This document shows, piece after piece, positions 13,401 through 24,285 of a stretch of DNA of 64,000 nt. The stretch covers positions 1,612,001-1,676,000 of the forward strand of contig CANTUR010000195.1 of the NCBI GenBank assembly GCA_947683625.1. Direction: 5' to 3'. The position numbers were made by a program, and so were the translations under genes. The notes beneath the pieces are model-generated. The model worked only from the letters and a program-made list of their open reading frames with translations. It was not told the DNA's origin and made no database searches. The stretch is from Mallotus nudiflorus. Lineage: Eukaryota; Streptophyta; Magnoliopsida; Malpighiales; Euphorbiaceae. Numbering within the stretch: position 1 is the stretch's first letter; the number at the start of each line of letters is the position of its first letter.

Positions 13401-15290
13401 ATTTTCTATAAAAATGAAAATTTTTGAAAATTGAAAAAAGAAAACTGAAAATAATTTTTTATAAGTAAATACTCTTATTTTTTATTTTATGTTTTTTTTG
13501 AAAAAAAAAAAAACTTATTGTTCATGCACTATGATTCAGTTGCTTACAGAAACTTTTTATTTAATGTTATGTTGTTTAAGTGGATGGTATAAAAAAAAAT
13601 TGTCACCTTAGTTTAGATATGACTTTGTTGATAGCTTAAAGCTAAAAAGGTAATGAGCCCCTTATGCTAGTAAATTATGAAGGTCAAATAATGGATTTGA
13701 TCCAGAAAATGAAAAGAAGAAAGTTGGATTAGAATGTTTACCTTAGTGGGATCTAAGAAGGTGGAGTTATAGATGGGTTGTCAAAAAAAGGCAATAAGTC
13801 CATATCATATCTAAGGAAGTCTGGTCTGGTCTGGTCTGGTCCCAGAAAATAGGTGAAGTGGTAGGGACTAGATACAGTAGTAATTTTCTTTGATTCTTTT
13901 TTTTTATTTATTTATTTTTTTTCCAGTTAGGACATTTTGTCAAAGACCCTTCAAAGAAAGGAACCATAGGCATTAGTTCACTTGCTTTGCATTTGCTTGC
14001 TCGTTTCTCACTTCACAGACAGTCCCACTAGTACAATTTCACTACACTTTGCACTTTTGCGTTGGAAAATTTGGGACACAAATGCACCAACATTTCTCTT
14101 TATTTCCTCTTTTTATACATCAGCGTAGGACCAGTGCCACCTCTAGCCGAACCTAACCCATTATGTATTTTAGGCCCAGGACCATTGCTCAATATCACTA
14201 CAGGCAGAGTTATTGAGATTTTTTTCACTGTAGTAACTGGGTTCCAATAAAAAGTTCACCAATTTCATTGTATTAGTGGTAATTTTAACATTTTTAATTC
14301 ACAACTCACTGATTCACGTACAATAACTATGAATTAAAACTCAAAAACCTCAGTTTGCTGTTATAACTATGAATTAAAACTCACTTGCGAATATGATTAT
14401 AAAATTGCTTTTTCAATTGCGTTAAATGACATTTTCAATTTGAGTTATAATATATTTAATTACGTTAAATAATTATTAAAATATCTTATCATCATCGAAA
14501 TTATATTTAAATTGAACTGAATTGATTAAAGTTTAATTTGTGTTTTACACCAAATAAATTGGAGTAGTATATTTTTTAGTTGATCTCTATAATGACCATA
14601 AGTAATAATTTATTAGTGCTATAAGATAAAGAGATTATATTTTATTTTTATTTATAAATATGTGACATCATAAACTGTGGATTTCATCTACCTAGATCAA
14701 CAAGAAGTCTAAATCTCATCGGCACATCGTATTATAAATTGGCAACTCTATCATTTGTTGTAATACTATTTTCTTTCAGCAATGGATGAATTGCAAGGAA
14801 AAAAATAAACTATTCTTTTGGATGCCTTATTTCCTCAAATAGGTTATTTAATAATATGATTCGACAGGTAATTATTGTATTAAAGATTAAGATTCTTGAA
14901 TATTCATAATGAAAACTTGAATATTCATAATGGTTTGGAGAAAGTCAAAATGTTAATCTTTTGTTAAATTTGAAATAATTAGCTAACAATGCAATGTTCA
15001 TACATTGACTAACTTCGAAAAAAAAAAAAGAGAAGTGGATCTCTATATTCGTTGCCCTATGGATATGGGTGGGCTGCAGGCCACTTCGGACCCTGCACTA
15101 GTCCGATTAAAATTAAAGTTGATTTGAACTGAATTAAATTGGAGTATCGATTTAGAATCAATTCAATTCTTTTGAAGTCATAAACTAGTAGTTTTGATTT
15201 AAAGTCGAAAAATTTTCAAAAAATAAAATAAATTTATCGAATCTACTGAGCCAATAAACTGAACTAAAATCGAAACTGACCAAATTAGAA
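10481..15290. other. AT-rich intergenic stretch
   Basis: Mostly low-complexity AT-rich sequence with short ATT and AT runs, a 'tctgg' pentamer repeat near 13829-13850, and a small imperfect hairpin at 12813-12872. An 18-codon open frame starting at 12216 has reasonable codons but nothing identifies it. No gene, RNA gene or full transposon was recognised. Confidence 0.5.
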
Positions 15291-15602
15291 TCAATTGAAC
15301 CAAAATAGAGCGATTTTGAATATCTTGGGCTTCCAAAAGTTAAAAACCATAAACCCCAGCTTAATAAGCCCAAGAGAAACTTCTACATATTGAATATTAT
15401 GATGGGCACGGACAAACTCCATAGCTAGAACATTCGAGAATTGTACAGTGAAGCAATCTTCTCCAGTGCTGTGATGTGGAAAGACGCGTTGCTCGCCTGA
15501 GTGAACATGGTAGTGTCTTAGACAAGGAAGACCATTATCGACCAGAAAATGGCAAAGGACACTGTAATTGCTACAGTAAACTATACTCTTCAGAGAGCAC
15601 AA
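15291..15602 (-). other. Unassigned open frame of higher GC
   Basis: A 103-codon frame on the minus strand in DNA clearly richer in GC than its surroundings (15400-15600). The reading has no domain or motif that I recognise, and no neighbouring exon with matching splice sites was found. It may be a relic of a gene or of a transposon-captured exon. I assign no function; whether it is coding at all is uncertain. Confidence 0.2.
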
Positions 15603-16020
15603 TATTTATTACTGTATAAACTTATTCTATTATAGGCGTGCTGATTTGTATTAGAGAGCTATTATGTATTTTGACAGTTGCCTCGATACTATTTGTGGTG
15701 CATTTGTATCAGATTTAAATAAATAGAATGTAATATTTACAAATATAACGGTTAAAGAAATAACAGTTACAAATATAATGATTAAATGGTTAATTTATTT
15801 TGATAAATTAAAGGTAATTAATAAATTGAAATGTAATATTTTTTAAAAAATATATATATTATATATTAAATATTTAAAAATAAATAAATATTTAAAATTT
15901 TTAACATTTATATAATTATTTAAATAATAAATTTATAAGTATTTTGAAAAGTAACATAAATATTATAATATTTTATTCTACTTAAAAAAACAAAAAATGT
16001 CTAAACAAATTCAAATTTTC

Positions 16021-16530
16021 TTATATAAGACCAAGAACCATTAGAACAAACTCATATTTGTTTTCTTGATTTTCCAAGCTTAAGAACATAGTCATATCAT
16101 CGGCTGTTGTACCTCTCATAACATATAAAATTTGAGTCATACTCAATTCTTTGAACCTCGCCAAATGCTTTTTAAAGTCAAGCCCTATCACTTTTCTCCT
16201 CCTTTGCAAGTGTATTCATCAATTCTCTCATATATCTCTTGATGATGTTGCATAATTTGTTGCATCATACTCTTGAATTGCTCTTGTGTTTATTCAATAT
16301 CTTCAAATTTTCTCTTGATCTTTTTAGTTTCATATGTATGACCACTCACATCACAAACTATTGGAGAGCTTTCACTTGCATTAGATTGATTCATTTCTTT
16401 TTCTAATCGATCAACAGCATTTGCAGCACTTACTCCATTTGCTCTATCTTTGACATAAATCTCTTTAAAAATATCATATAAAGGGAATGATTTTCTATAT
16501 AAATCTTTTGCATCCCTAACACTCTATAAA
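16021..16530 (-). pseudogene. Remnant of a Myb/SANT-like ORF of a PIF/Harbinger transposon
   Basis: Read on the minus strand, fragments of a protein appear in shifting frames: a Lys/Asp-rich start with 'DRANGVSAANAVDRLEKEMN', then 'SSPIVCDVSGHTYETKKIK', a His/Gln-rich 'QQIMQHHQEIYERIDEYTC', and the end 'DDMTMFLSLENQENKYEFVL'. This order and the closing FLSL..ENK..FVL block resemble the C-terminal half of the Myb/SANT-like DNA-binding protein that PIF/Harbinger elements encode beside their transposase, and of related plant L10-interacting MYB proteins. There is at least one stop (near 16290) and one frameshift (near 16200), so it cannot make the full protein. The family is inferred by pattern, not by alignment. 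Confidence 0.5.
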
Positions 16531-16741
16531 AAAATAAAAGATAAAATTAGATAAAAAAATAATCATATTTTAAAATTCTTGAATTAATAAATATTTATGA
16601 TATTATTGGTAAAAAATTAATTACTTTAACCCATTCATTAAATATGACACAATCACATGTAACTATCTTTTGAAAAGTACAATTCTCTTTTTTAGAAGTA
16701 TGTTGGTAGAATATTTTATACGTCAATAATTTTTAAACATC

Positions 16742-16972
16742 CTACATAAAAGTGTAGAATGTGTGTCTATCCATTCTAAGTTGCTCAATGCAAATTGTAT
16801 CATCAATGAGAAATTGATTTATATTTTTTAGGCATTTTTCAATAATCATCTTACTTAGAACATTTTTCTTGGTTGATTTTAGACATTCAAGCATCATAAT
16901 CATGAAGCAACACAAATTTAACATTAACAGAGTCATAGATTTAAGAAGATAAATCATCAAAAAAATTGTCAA
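16742..16972 (-). pseudogene. N-terminal remnant of a PIF/Harbinger DDE transposase
   Basis: The minus-strand frame ends with 'CIEQLRMDRHTFYTFM'. This matches the conserved N-terminal block of plant PIF/Harbinger transposases and their domesticated ALP1/HARBI1-like relatives (C-I-[DE]-Q-L-R-M-D-R-x-x-F). No DDE catalytic core follows; downstream on the same strand lies the Myb/SANT-like remnant instead. Upstream residues look frame-shifted. This is a truncated, inactive transposon piece. The two remnants within 1 kb on one strand support a single decayed element. Confidence 0.55.
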
Positions 16973-18579
16973 AGGTCAACGAACCATAGCTGCATGCATA
17001 ATTAATTCACATGTTACTAAAATATGAAATTGAAACATAATATAATTTGCTCACAGAAAAAAAAAAACACATGCAATTATATTTCATTGATTCATTTACG
17101 AGTTACTAAATTATTTATATAATGTTTCTAACATAGAAAATTGGAAAAACAAAAGCTAAAAATAAGAAAAATTAAATATTACAGCAAAAGAATATTTAAC
17201 TAAACATAGGAGACCTATCTCGGGTAACCTGTATTCGTACAGCAAAGGCTATGCTTTAAATACTAAAATTTCCAATAATAAAACGATATGACAATTACTT
17301 TTTCTTATGGGACAAATTAACTTTTACGCAAGTTTCAATCCACCAAGGATGCTAGAGGGAGATGGGTAACTTCTATTCATACAGCGAAGGGTATTTTTCA
17401 AGGATTCAAACCTGTTCAAAGAACTGGGTACTTGGGTAACTTTTTTGGGTCGAAAAAAAAAAAACTGTTCATAGAACTGGTTTCGTATAATAAAACTGGG
17501 TAACTTTTTTTATGTTCTAAGGATTCCCATAATAAAAATTATCTTTTTATGAAAAGTTATTGTCTAAAGATTTGAACCTAAAGATTTCTCATAATTAAAT
17601 TTGTAGATAAAATCAATGAAATTATTATAAAAAAAATTAAATTAATTAGTACATTTTTTATAAATTTAATTAGTAGTTTCATAATATAGAGAAAAAGGAA
17701 ATTAAAATGATATGATAAAGGAAGAAAAATAAAAAAAAAATAAAAAGTGATGTGGGTGTGTTTTTATTATTACATATGTTTAACTTACTCTTAATTAAGT
17801 TAATAAAAATATATATAAATATATTTAAACATTAAGAAAGTTAAATATTAATTCCAAACTTCTAAAATTTAGCAAATAAAAATAAATAGAATATCGTATT
17901 ACAAAAGTAACATTTAACTCCTTTTAACCTCAATCAAAATATACCCTTATTCTATTTTTATTTTTGCTATACACCTCTTTTTATTAATGAAATTATACTA
18001 GTTAAAAAAAAATTGAGAAGTTGAAACATGAAACCTTTTTATTGAATACCCAAAAGACATAATTGGATCATAATTCATAGCCCTTGCCTAGTCTTCACTT
18101 ATGATACTGCAGATTTTTCCTATTATCCTCTGCCATTAAATTAATAGCACATGCACAGGCAGAGCAGGATCCATAACCAGCAACCGCTGATACAATTTAG
18201 CCCTGGTAACGGAGTCCAATCTATCCATTTTCCATTTAACATCTGGCTCATGTTCAATTTTCATTAGTTAAAATGTTGGAAAACAAATTGCATCAGTTGA
18301 GCATTTTATAGATTTTTTTTTTGAGTTAATATCAAAAATGGGCCAAATTTTCAGCTTTGTTTTTGCCCTTTTCACTTTTGTCGGCATTTTAGTCCATTTT
18401 TTAAACTTTTGACTTAACATTGGAGATTTCTATATTTTTTCTTTTTAAAAAAAAAAATTATCCATATTCTTTAATAATTATTTTTTTATAATTATTTAAA
18501 AATTAAAAATTAAAAAAATTAATTATTTAGAATTTAAAAATTAAACTAATTAAAATAAAAATTACTCATAATATTCAAT
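16973..18579. other. AT-rich intergenic stretch
   Basis: No gene was recognised. Two diverged copies of a short unit lie at about 17220-17255 and 17363-17395 (core 'gggtaac', then 'tattc', 'tacagc', 'aagg'), which suggests a small local duplication. A modest GC rise at 18090-18240 has no open frame. Confidence 0.4.
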
Positions 18580-19502
18580 AATTATTTTTTCAATAAAAAA
18601 TAACAAAAAAATTATGAAATATATCAAAAAAATTATTATTTTTATTATTGAAATTAATCAAAATAAAAATTATATTTATGATCTTAATTTTATTATTAAT
18701 AATGATAAAACTGAAAAAAGAACAAGAATCAACAACTTTAAAATTTTGTTGTTTTTGTTGGTTTAGTTGATTTTTGTTATTTCAGTTGTTGTTTTTAATT
18801 ATTTTTGTTATTTCTGTTTGTTTATATTTGTTAAAAACAAAAAAATAAAAACAAAGAACAGTCAAATTATGAAAATATGTCAAAAAGATTATTATTTTTA
18901 ACATTAATACTAATAAAAGTAAAAATTTTATTTATAGCCTTAATTTTGTCATTAATAATGAAAAATAATTTAAAAATAGTAAAAAACAAACAACAATCAA
19001 CAAAAATCAACAACACAAAAATTTTGTTGTTTTTTTTGTTTCGTTGTTGTTTTTAAATTTTAAAATTTTTTAATTTCAGTTTGTTGATTTTTTTTTATTT
19101 TTCTATTTTTTTGTTGATGCTACAAATACATTATAAAGATTGTAAACTTATTACATATTGATGATCAATAAGTATCAAATAATTTTTTTAATAAAAAAAG
19201 TTGTTAGACATTTTAATAAATAAATTAAATTAAAAAAATAAAATCCTTATTCTTTAAGAATATAGAAGGAGAAAATTTTGTTTAGTCATTGTAGTTACAA
19301 CAGTTGAAATTGTTTGGTTTAACAACAATTGAAGATGTTTAGTTAATAATTATTCATTTGAAAAAAAAATTAAGAAAAAAAATATTGAGCAAAAAAAAAA
19401 AACATTGAGAATAAAATGAAAACAATACCTTAAAAATAAAAATAAAAATAAAAAAACGTTGAGCAAAAAAAAGTTAAGAAAAAAATGAAGAAATTAGAAA
19501 AA
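18580..19502. repeat. Low-complexity repeat flanking the chromovirus (left side)
   Basis: Two related AT-rich blocks (about 18590-18790 and 18860-19080), each ending in a 'gttgttttt'-rich stretch, are followed by runs of 'aaaaaa' interleaved with 'ttgag' and 'atgaag'. The same 'gttgagaaaaaa' texture resumes at 39160-39440 on the far side of the gypsy element, so the element inserted into this repeat. Confidence 0.6.
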
Positions 19503-19791
19503 TGTAATATCCCTTATTTTTAAATTATTTAATATAAATTGAGATATGCAGTGTTAATAAAAAATTCAAAAGTTATATTTATTTATTTTATTATTTGTGA
19601 TTAATAATTGTTATTTTATGATAAAATATATTTTCTATGTAAATATTTATTTTTTTGAAACCTATTATTTTAAACATTTAATTTACATTATTTGTGCATT
19701 ATTATTTCTATTATTATTTTTATTAATTTCTATTATTTGTATTATTATTAAATTATTTAATAAATATTGTGTATATTATTGTTAGTATGTT

Positions 19792-19798
<7 letters not shown>

Positions 19799-19823
<25 letters not shown>

Positions 19824-20175
19824 GGTGGAGGTTAATTTAAGGTAAAGTTTTATTATATTATAAAATTTTAATATAATATAATATACAAAAATAAAAAACA
19901 AAACAACGAAAACATAGTAAACTCACCTTCCCCCGCTGCAAACCCAATCTTCCCCCGTCGATGTGCCTATCCCACCACCGTCGTCGACCACCTTCCTCTT
20001 CCTGCCATCGCCGCCGTCTTCTTCTTATTCTCCGATCACCGATTTCAACTCAGGCAGTAGCAAGCTTCTTCTCGCCGTTCTTCCCTTTTCCAGCCACCAA
20101 ACTGAGCCATTTCGGTGCCGTTCGACTCCTGAAGCTTCAAGGAGGCCCAATCCAAGCTCCTTTCAAGCTTGAAAC
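19799..20175 (+). promoter_or_regulatory. TATA-like (TA)n run and CT-rich leader in the LTR
   Basis: A (TA)n tract is followed about 100 bases on by a GC-richer stretch unlike the rest of the LTR. The same order recurs in the other three LTR copies (near 25930-26310, 30408-30730 and 36285-36610). It is the most likely U3/R transcription start region. An open frame of 69 codons (19963-20172, ending NPSSFQA) is matched by a 73-codon frame in the 3' LTR (36389-36610) with an in-frame length difference; in the two solo LTRs the frame is not kept. Confidence 0.5.
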
Positions 20176-21205
20176 TGATCGTTTGTGTGTTTTCTTAGAT
20201 TTTTTATTTTTGAACTATTAGGGTTTTTATTTTTTTTAGGTTGATTTTTTGTTGATTTAAGTAAACTCTCTTAACAAACTTTGATTCTAGTAGCTCAAGC
20301 TTCATGAATATATATATTTTTTTAATTTTTGGAATTTATTTGAATTTTGGTGAATTTTTTATTATTTTATTATTATTTATTGAATTTTAGTAAATTAATT
20401 ATTTTAATTATAAATTTGGTTGATTTGGTGTTATTATAAGTTGTTATTAATTTTAGTGTTAAGAAAATAATTTTTGAGAATATTATGTAATTTTTAAGAA
20501 TATTTTTCTATTATGTATATATTGGAATTTTAGGTTAAATTTATATTTTTGTTGAAATTATTGGTTAATTATGTCTTTTAGATAATATTAAAATAATATA
20601 TGTTGATAGAATAATTTTAATGATTTTATATAATTTTTGAGGAAATTATTTAGTATTATGTGTATTTTGAAATTATTGGGTAATTATGAATTTTTGTTAA
20701 AATTATAGTTTAATATTATGTTTTAAATGGTTTTAGAATTATTTAAGGTAATAAAATGATTTTTTATAAATTATTTACTATTTTTAACTAATTAATACTA
20801 ATTTTTGAAAATTATTTTTAAATAATATATTATTTATTAAATTGGTGATTAAATGGATTTTTAATAACTTTTAATATATATATATAGGCTATTTAAGTTA
20901 TTTGAATATATAAAAGTGAGTTTTACTATTTTATATTGAATCATTGAGAAATTTGATTTTTAATAATATTATATTATTATTTTGGGATTTTTATTTAATT
21001 ATTGTGAAATTAATTATATTGAGTGTTTTGATGTTTAAATATGCTATATTTTGAGGGCATATATGGAATTTATTGATTTTTTTAATATATTTATTATATT
21101 ATTTGATTTTTGGTGGAATTGTGAACTTCGGTTGGGGAATTGTGTAGTTCGGTGTCCCAACCGAAGGTGTTGAATATTTTGTTGTTAGAAGTATGTTTTC
21201 TTGCA

Positions 21206-21306
21206 GGATCGATTCTACTTTTTAGTAGAGAGATGTCCGTTTTACAGAGAAAGCTCTGTCAAATTTTCGGTAGAATTCTTATAAAACGTGACGTCGCGTC
21301 GATCCT
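21206..21306 (+). other. Conserved stem-loop cassette in the LTR
   Basis: Outer arms AGGATCGA (21206-21213) and TCGATCCT (21299-21306) enclose a small hairpin CTACTTTTTAGTAG (21215-21228) and an imperfect inner stem between GTCCGTTTTA and TAAAACGTGAC. The small hairpin is identical or extended (CTCTACT/AGTAGAG) in all four LTR copies (near 27350, 33240 and 37650). The outer arms pair well in the 5' LTR, pair with one G-U or mismatch in two copies, and are weak in the second solo LTR. Confidence 0.55.
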
Positions 21307-21405
21307 GAGTTTTTGTTTTGTCTAAGTTTCGTATTCTTAGATCGAGTCTCTTTAGAAGTATAGGTTAGATTTATTCTGATTTTGTTATTGTTATTTTATT
21401 TCTAG

Positions 21406-21463
21406 TTGCACCGAGACGAGGCCTAGTGGACCGGGCCCGTCGAACCGGTCTCGAGGAGTGCAA
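21406..21463 (+). other. GC-rich hairpin conserved in the LTR
   Basis: Left arm TTGCACCGAGAC (21406-21417) pairs with GTCTCGAGGAGTGCAA (21448-21463) with a short bulge; the loop contains GGGCCC. Equivalents lie near 27543-27605, 33422-33482 and 37845-37902, recognisable by 'gagac', 'cgggc' and 'cagtctc'. In an AT-rich LTR this GC-rich block stands out. Confidence 0.55.
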
Positions 21464-21981
21464 ATTTGTGAGTTGTTATTTTATGTATACATTGCACTTA
21501 GGATGCATGTTTTAGATATACATGTTTTGATTTCTATTTATTCATAATTGTTTCATTAAAATGTTTAGTACATGTTAGGTATATTTTTAGTATATTTTTG
21601 ATATATTACAAAATAAATACATGTTGTATTTTTTATTTACACTTAAAATGTTTTTAGTATATTATTGGTTTATATTTTGTATATTTCATGGTTAATTTCA
21701 ATTTATTTAACACATATATACTTGAAATATACTTAGCTTATTTTAGGTATATTTATGGTATATATATAGTTTATTTTGTTATTATGAATGATATTATGCA
21801 TTATTTATTTTCCTCTATGTATGTTTAATTTTAAATGAAAGATATCGATAGAACGTGCTACCTAGTGGGCAGCACTAGGACCATGTACGTACCAGTGCGA
21901 TAGATTTAGGGTTGAGTGAGAATCACTTGAGATATTTGATGATATATGATTGATTGATTTGAGATTTGATGTGATTGATTA

Positions 21982-22085
21982 GTGTGGTTGCTAGAGTTCG
22001 ATTGACCTAGTGTCTCGGGGCCAATCACATTGACAGTGAGACTACTGGAGCTCGGTTGACTTAGTGTCTCGGGGCTAGTCTACTA
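21982..22085 (+). repeat. Two tandem hairpins with the same loop in the LTR
   Basis: Unit 1 pairs GTGTGGTTG (21982-21990) with CAATCACAT (22022-22030). Unit 2 pairs AGTGAGACTA (22036-22045) with TAGTCTACT (22077-22085), with one bulged base. Both loops carry nearly the same 30-base sequence built on 'gagctcggttgac' and 'tagtgtctcgggg'. The pair is present in all four LTR copies (near 28132-28234, 34004-34110 and 38412-38515). In unit 2 the closing pair of this copy is A-T where the other three have G-C. Confidence 0.6.
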
Positions 22086-22735
22086 TCCATATGGAATAAG
22101 TGAATTAATTTGGAATTAAGTGAGCCTGTATGGCTAGAGAGTTATTATTGATTGAGGTTGCAATTTTAAATAGGGTTCTATTTGATCCTTCATAAATATA
22201 TGTTTTTCAACATTCTTATATAAAATGATTTCAACATCTGTGTGAAATGCTTGTATATATATTTATTATATACGGATGATTGATTGCATATGACATTAGG
22301 AGATGCATGTATATATAATATAACAATTCACTTAATGAGGTCTGACTCCCCTCAGTTGTGATATTTACAAGAGACTCTTCTTCCTCAGACCTCAATAGTA
22401 GGCCCATCCACTGGACTTCTTCAGCCCCGACTATTTTATGTAAATTACTTATTTAATTTTATTGTACTCTAGAAAACTACAGTAGTAGTTGTATTTTGTA
22501 CTTGTAGATTGCTGATTGTAATTTTAGAGGCCTTTCTCTGAATATTGTATAATATATTTTATTTCATGATATGACATAAGTTATTTTTATTATATTGGTT
22601 TAAGATTTTAACTGGTGCATATTTTATTTTATTATTGCATGCTTCTATTTTTAAGGCTTGCTACGAGTTCCAGATTCAAAAGAATTCCCGTTCCCTAGCG
22701 CCGGTCATGACTTCCGGTTTGGGTAATGACAAAGT

Positions 22736-22748
22736 TGGTATCAAAGCC
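22736..22748 (+). other. Primer binding site (tRNA-Met type)
   Basis: TGGTATCAAAGCC lies four bases after the end of the 5' LTR. It resembles TGGTATCAGAGCC, the initiator-methionine tRNA complement used by many plant LTR retrotransposons. One internal base differs. Confidence 0.8.
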
Positions 22749-22930
22749 AGGTTTGTATCTGGGCCTAGGTTGTTATAGTTGTGGACCTAGGTTTTCAAAG
22801 TCGTGTTTTATTTGAAACTACTGCAGTTAATTAGGTTCGAGTATGTCTTCGATAAGTTTTTCTTGATTTAGTTTTCTGCGTAATCGTTAATTGTCTATTT
22901 TATCTGAATCTTTCTGTTTGTCTTTTCAAA

Positions 22931-24285
22931 ATGAGGAGGCAAGCATGTGTCGCTCTACCGATCATTGAAGGCAAGGATGATGAGTCCTTTTAGGATGAGG
23001 TTTTACCTCCTGAGCCGCCAGCGAGGCTCAAAGGTCGAGGTAGAGGTAGACCTCGAGGAGCGGTAGGTCACCGTAGACAGCGTGAGCTACAGGATGAGGA
23101 ACCTGTAGAGCTTGAGCACGAAGATGCTCCTATACCTCCAGTTGCACTGCCATTTCAGCCTATCTATTAGCAGGGTATGTCTGACCCTAAGGCAGCATTA
23201 TTCTATGCTAGAGTTGGTTGAATATCTTTTGATGGGACATCAGACCTGTTGGATTTTTTGCATACGATTAAGACGAGGACTCAAATTGCTCACACCGAGT
23301 ACTAGCAGATCATGATGGTCGAGTTGTTAGTAGAGGGACCAGCCCTGGATTGGTTTATACAGATGATTCAGCCGTACATGACTACCATGACCTGGGCACA
23401 ATTCAGAGAGCTATTTATGAGGAGATTCTACCCAGAACCATTCCGTATGAGTTACAGACTCTGGCTGACAAGTATTACCAAAGGTGACAGATCTATTGAG
23501 GACTACACCAGAGAGTTTCTTTGACTCAACAGATATGCAGAGGACCTTATGCGAATCAGTATTTCACTATCACCATATATGTTACTGGTCTGAGTTCTGC
23601 TTTTGCTGGGATGCCTACAATAGCCCTTACTTTAAAGTTGGTGATAGAGTTGGCCAAGGAGATTAAGTTGAGGCTAGTCAAGCAAGGAGCTACACTTGAT
23701 TTTTACCAGTTGGGCACTCAATCAGGAGGATTTCAGACTACTCCTTATGCAAGCTTTCAGATTAGTTCGAGTAGTCAGCAGAGAGGCCCAGTGCAGCAGA
23801 GCCAGAGACAGTAGCAGAGAGTGCATAAGAGTAGTAGACATGGCCGTGGGGGTCTGTGTAGACCGATCAGATTTGGGTCAGGTGCTTCTAGTAGTAGTAG
23901 TGGTCGTAGTTCTGGGTCAACAGCTAGTGTTTACCAGACGTGTGGTAGAGTCCATCAAAGACCGTGTTATATGGCGTTGCTGACTTATTTTTAATACGGA
24001 TAGACATGACACTATGTCAGATCATGTCCCTATTCTGGTTACTAGCCACAGCAGATTCTGTAATTTCGATAGCAGTGGATCGCTAGTGCAGTACCAGTTC
24101 CTTTTCAGTTACCTCCAGCTCAGCACCCAAGTTCGACTTGGATTATTGCTCAGCAGGGACATGGTAGAGGCACCAGAGGAGGTGCCAGAGGTTTTGGCCA
24201 GGCTTCTACCAGTCAACAAGGAGGTCGAGGTCAGGCTAGATTTTTCCACCTCACTCAGTAGGATGCTCAGGCATCTAATATCGTC
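22931..24285 (+). pseudogene. Decayed gag of the chromovirus
   Basis: Starts at an ATG (MRRQACVALPI) followed by an Arg/Gly-rich stretch. Recognisable gag core pieces are 'ALDWFIQMIQP', 'TWAQFRELFMRRFYPE' and 'DRSIEDYTREFL', then 'NRYAEDLM' and, in another frame, 'VTGLSSAFAGMPTIALTL'. A broken zinc knuckle (CGRVHQRPC, first Cys lost) lies near 23938-23970. At least eight in-frame stops and one or more frameshifts prevent translation. Most stops sit where a CAG codon would be expected. Gag would form the particle and bind element RNA in a working copy. Confidence 0.85.

Larger units (their letters stand above)
19503..22731 (+). repeat. 5' LTR of the chromovirus (3229 bp)
   Basis: Begins TGTAATATCCC and ends GACA, directly followed by the primer binding site. 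It holds a (TA)n run at about 19799-19823, a GC-richer CT-rich leader (19930-20175), a long AT-rich middle and a set of conserved hairpins (21206-22135). Compared with the 3' LTR it lacks about 57 bases near 19690 and has an extra stretch near 19824-19880, so the two LTRs have each had indels since insertion. Confidence 0.93.
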
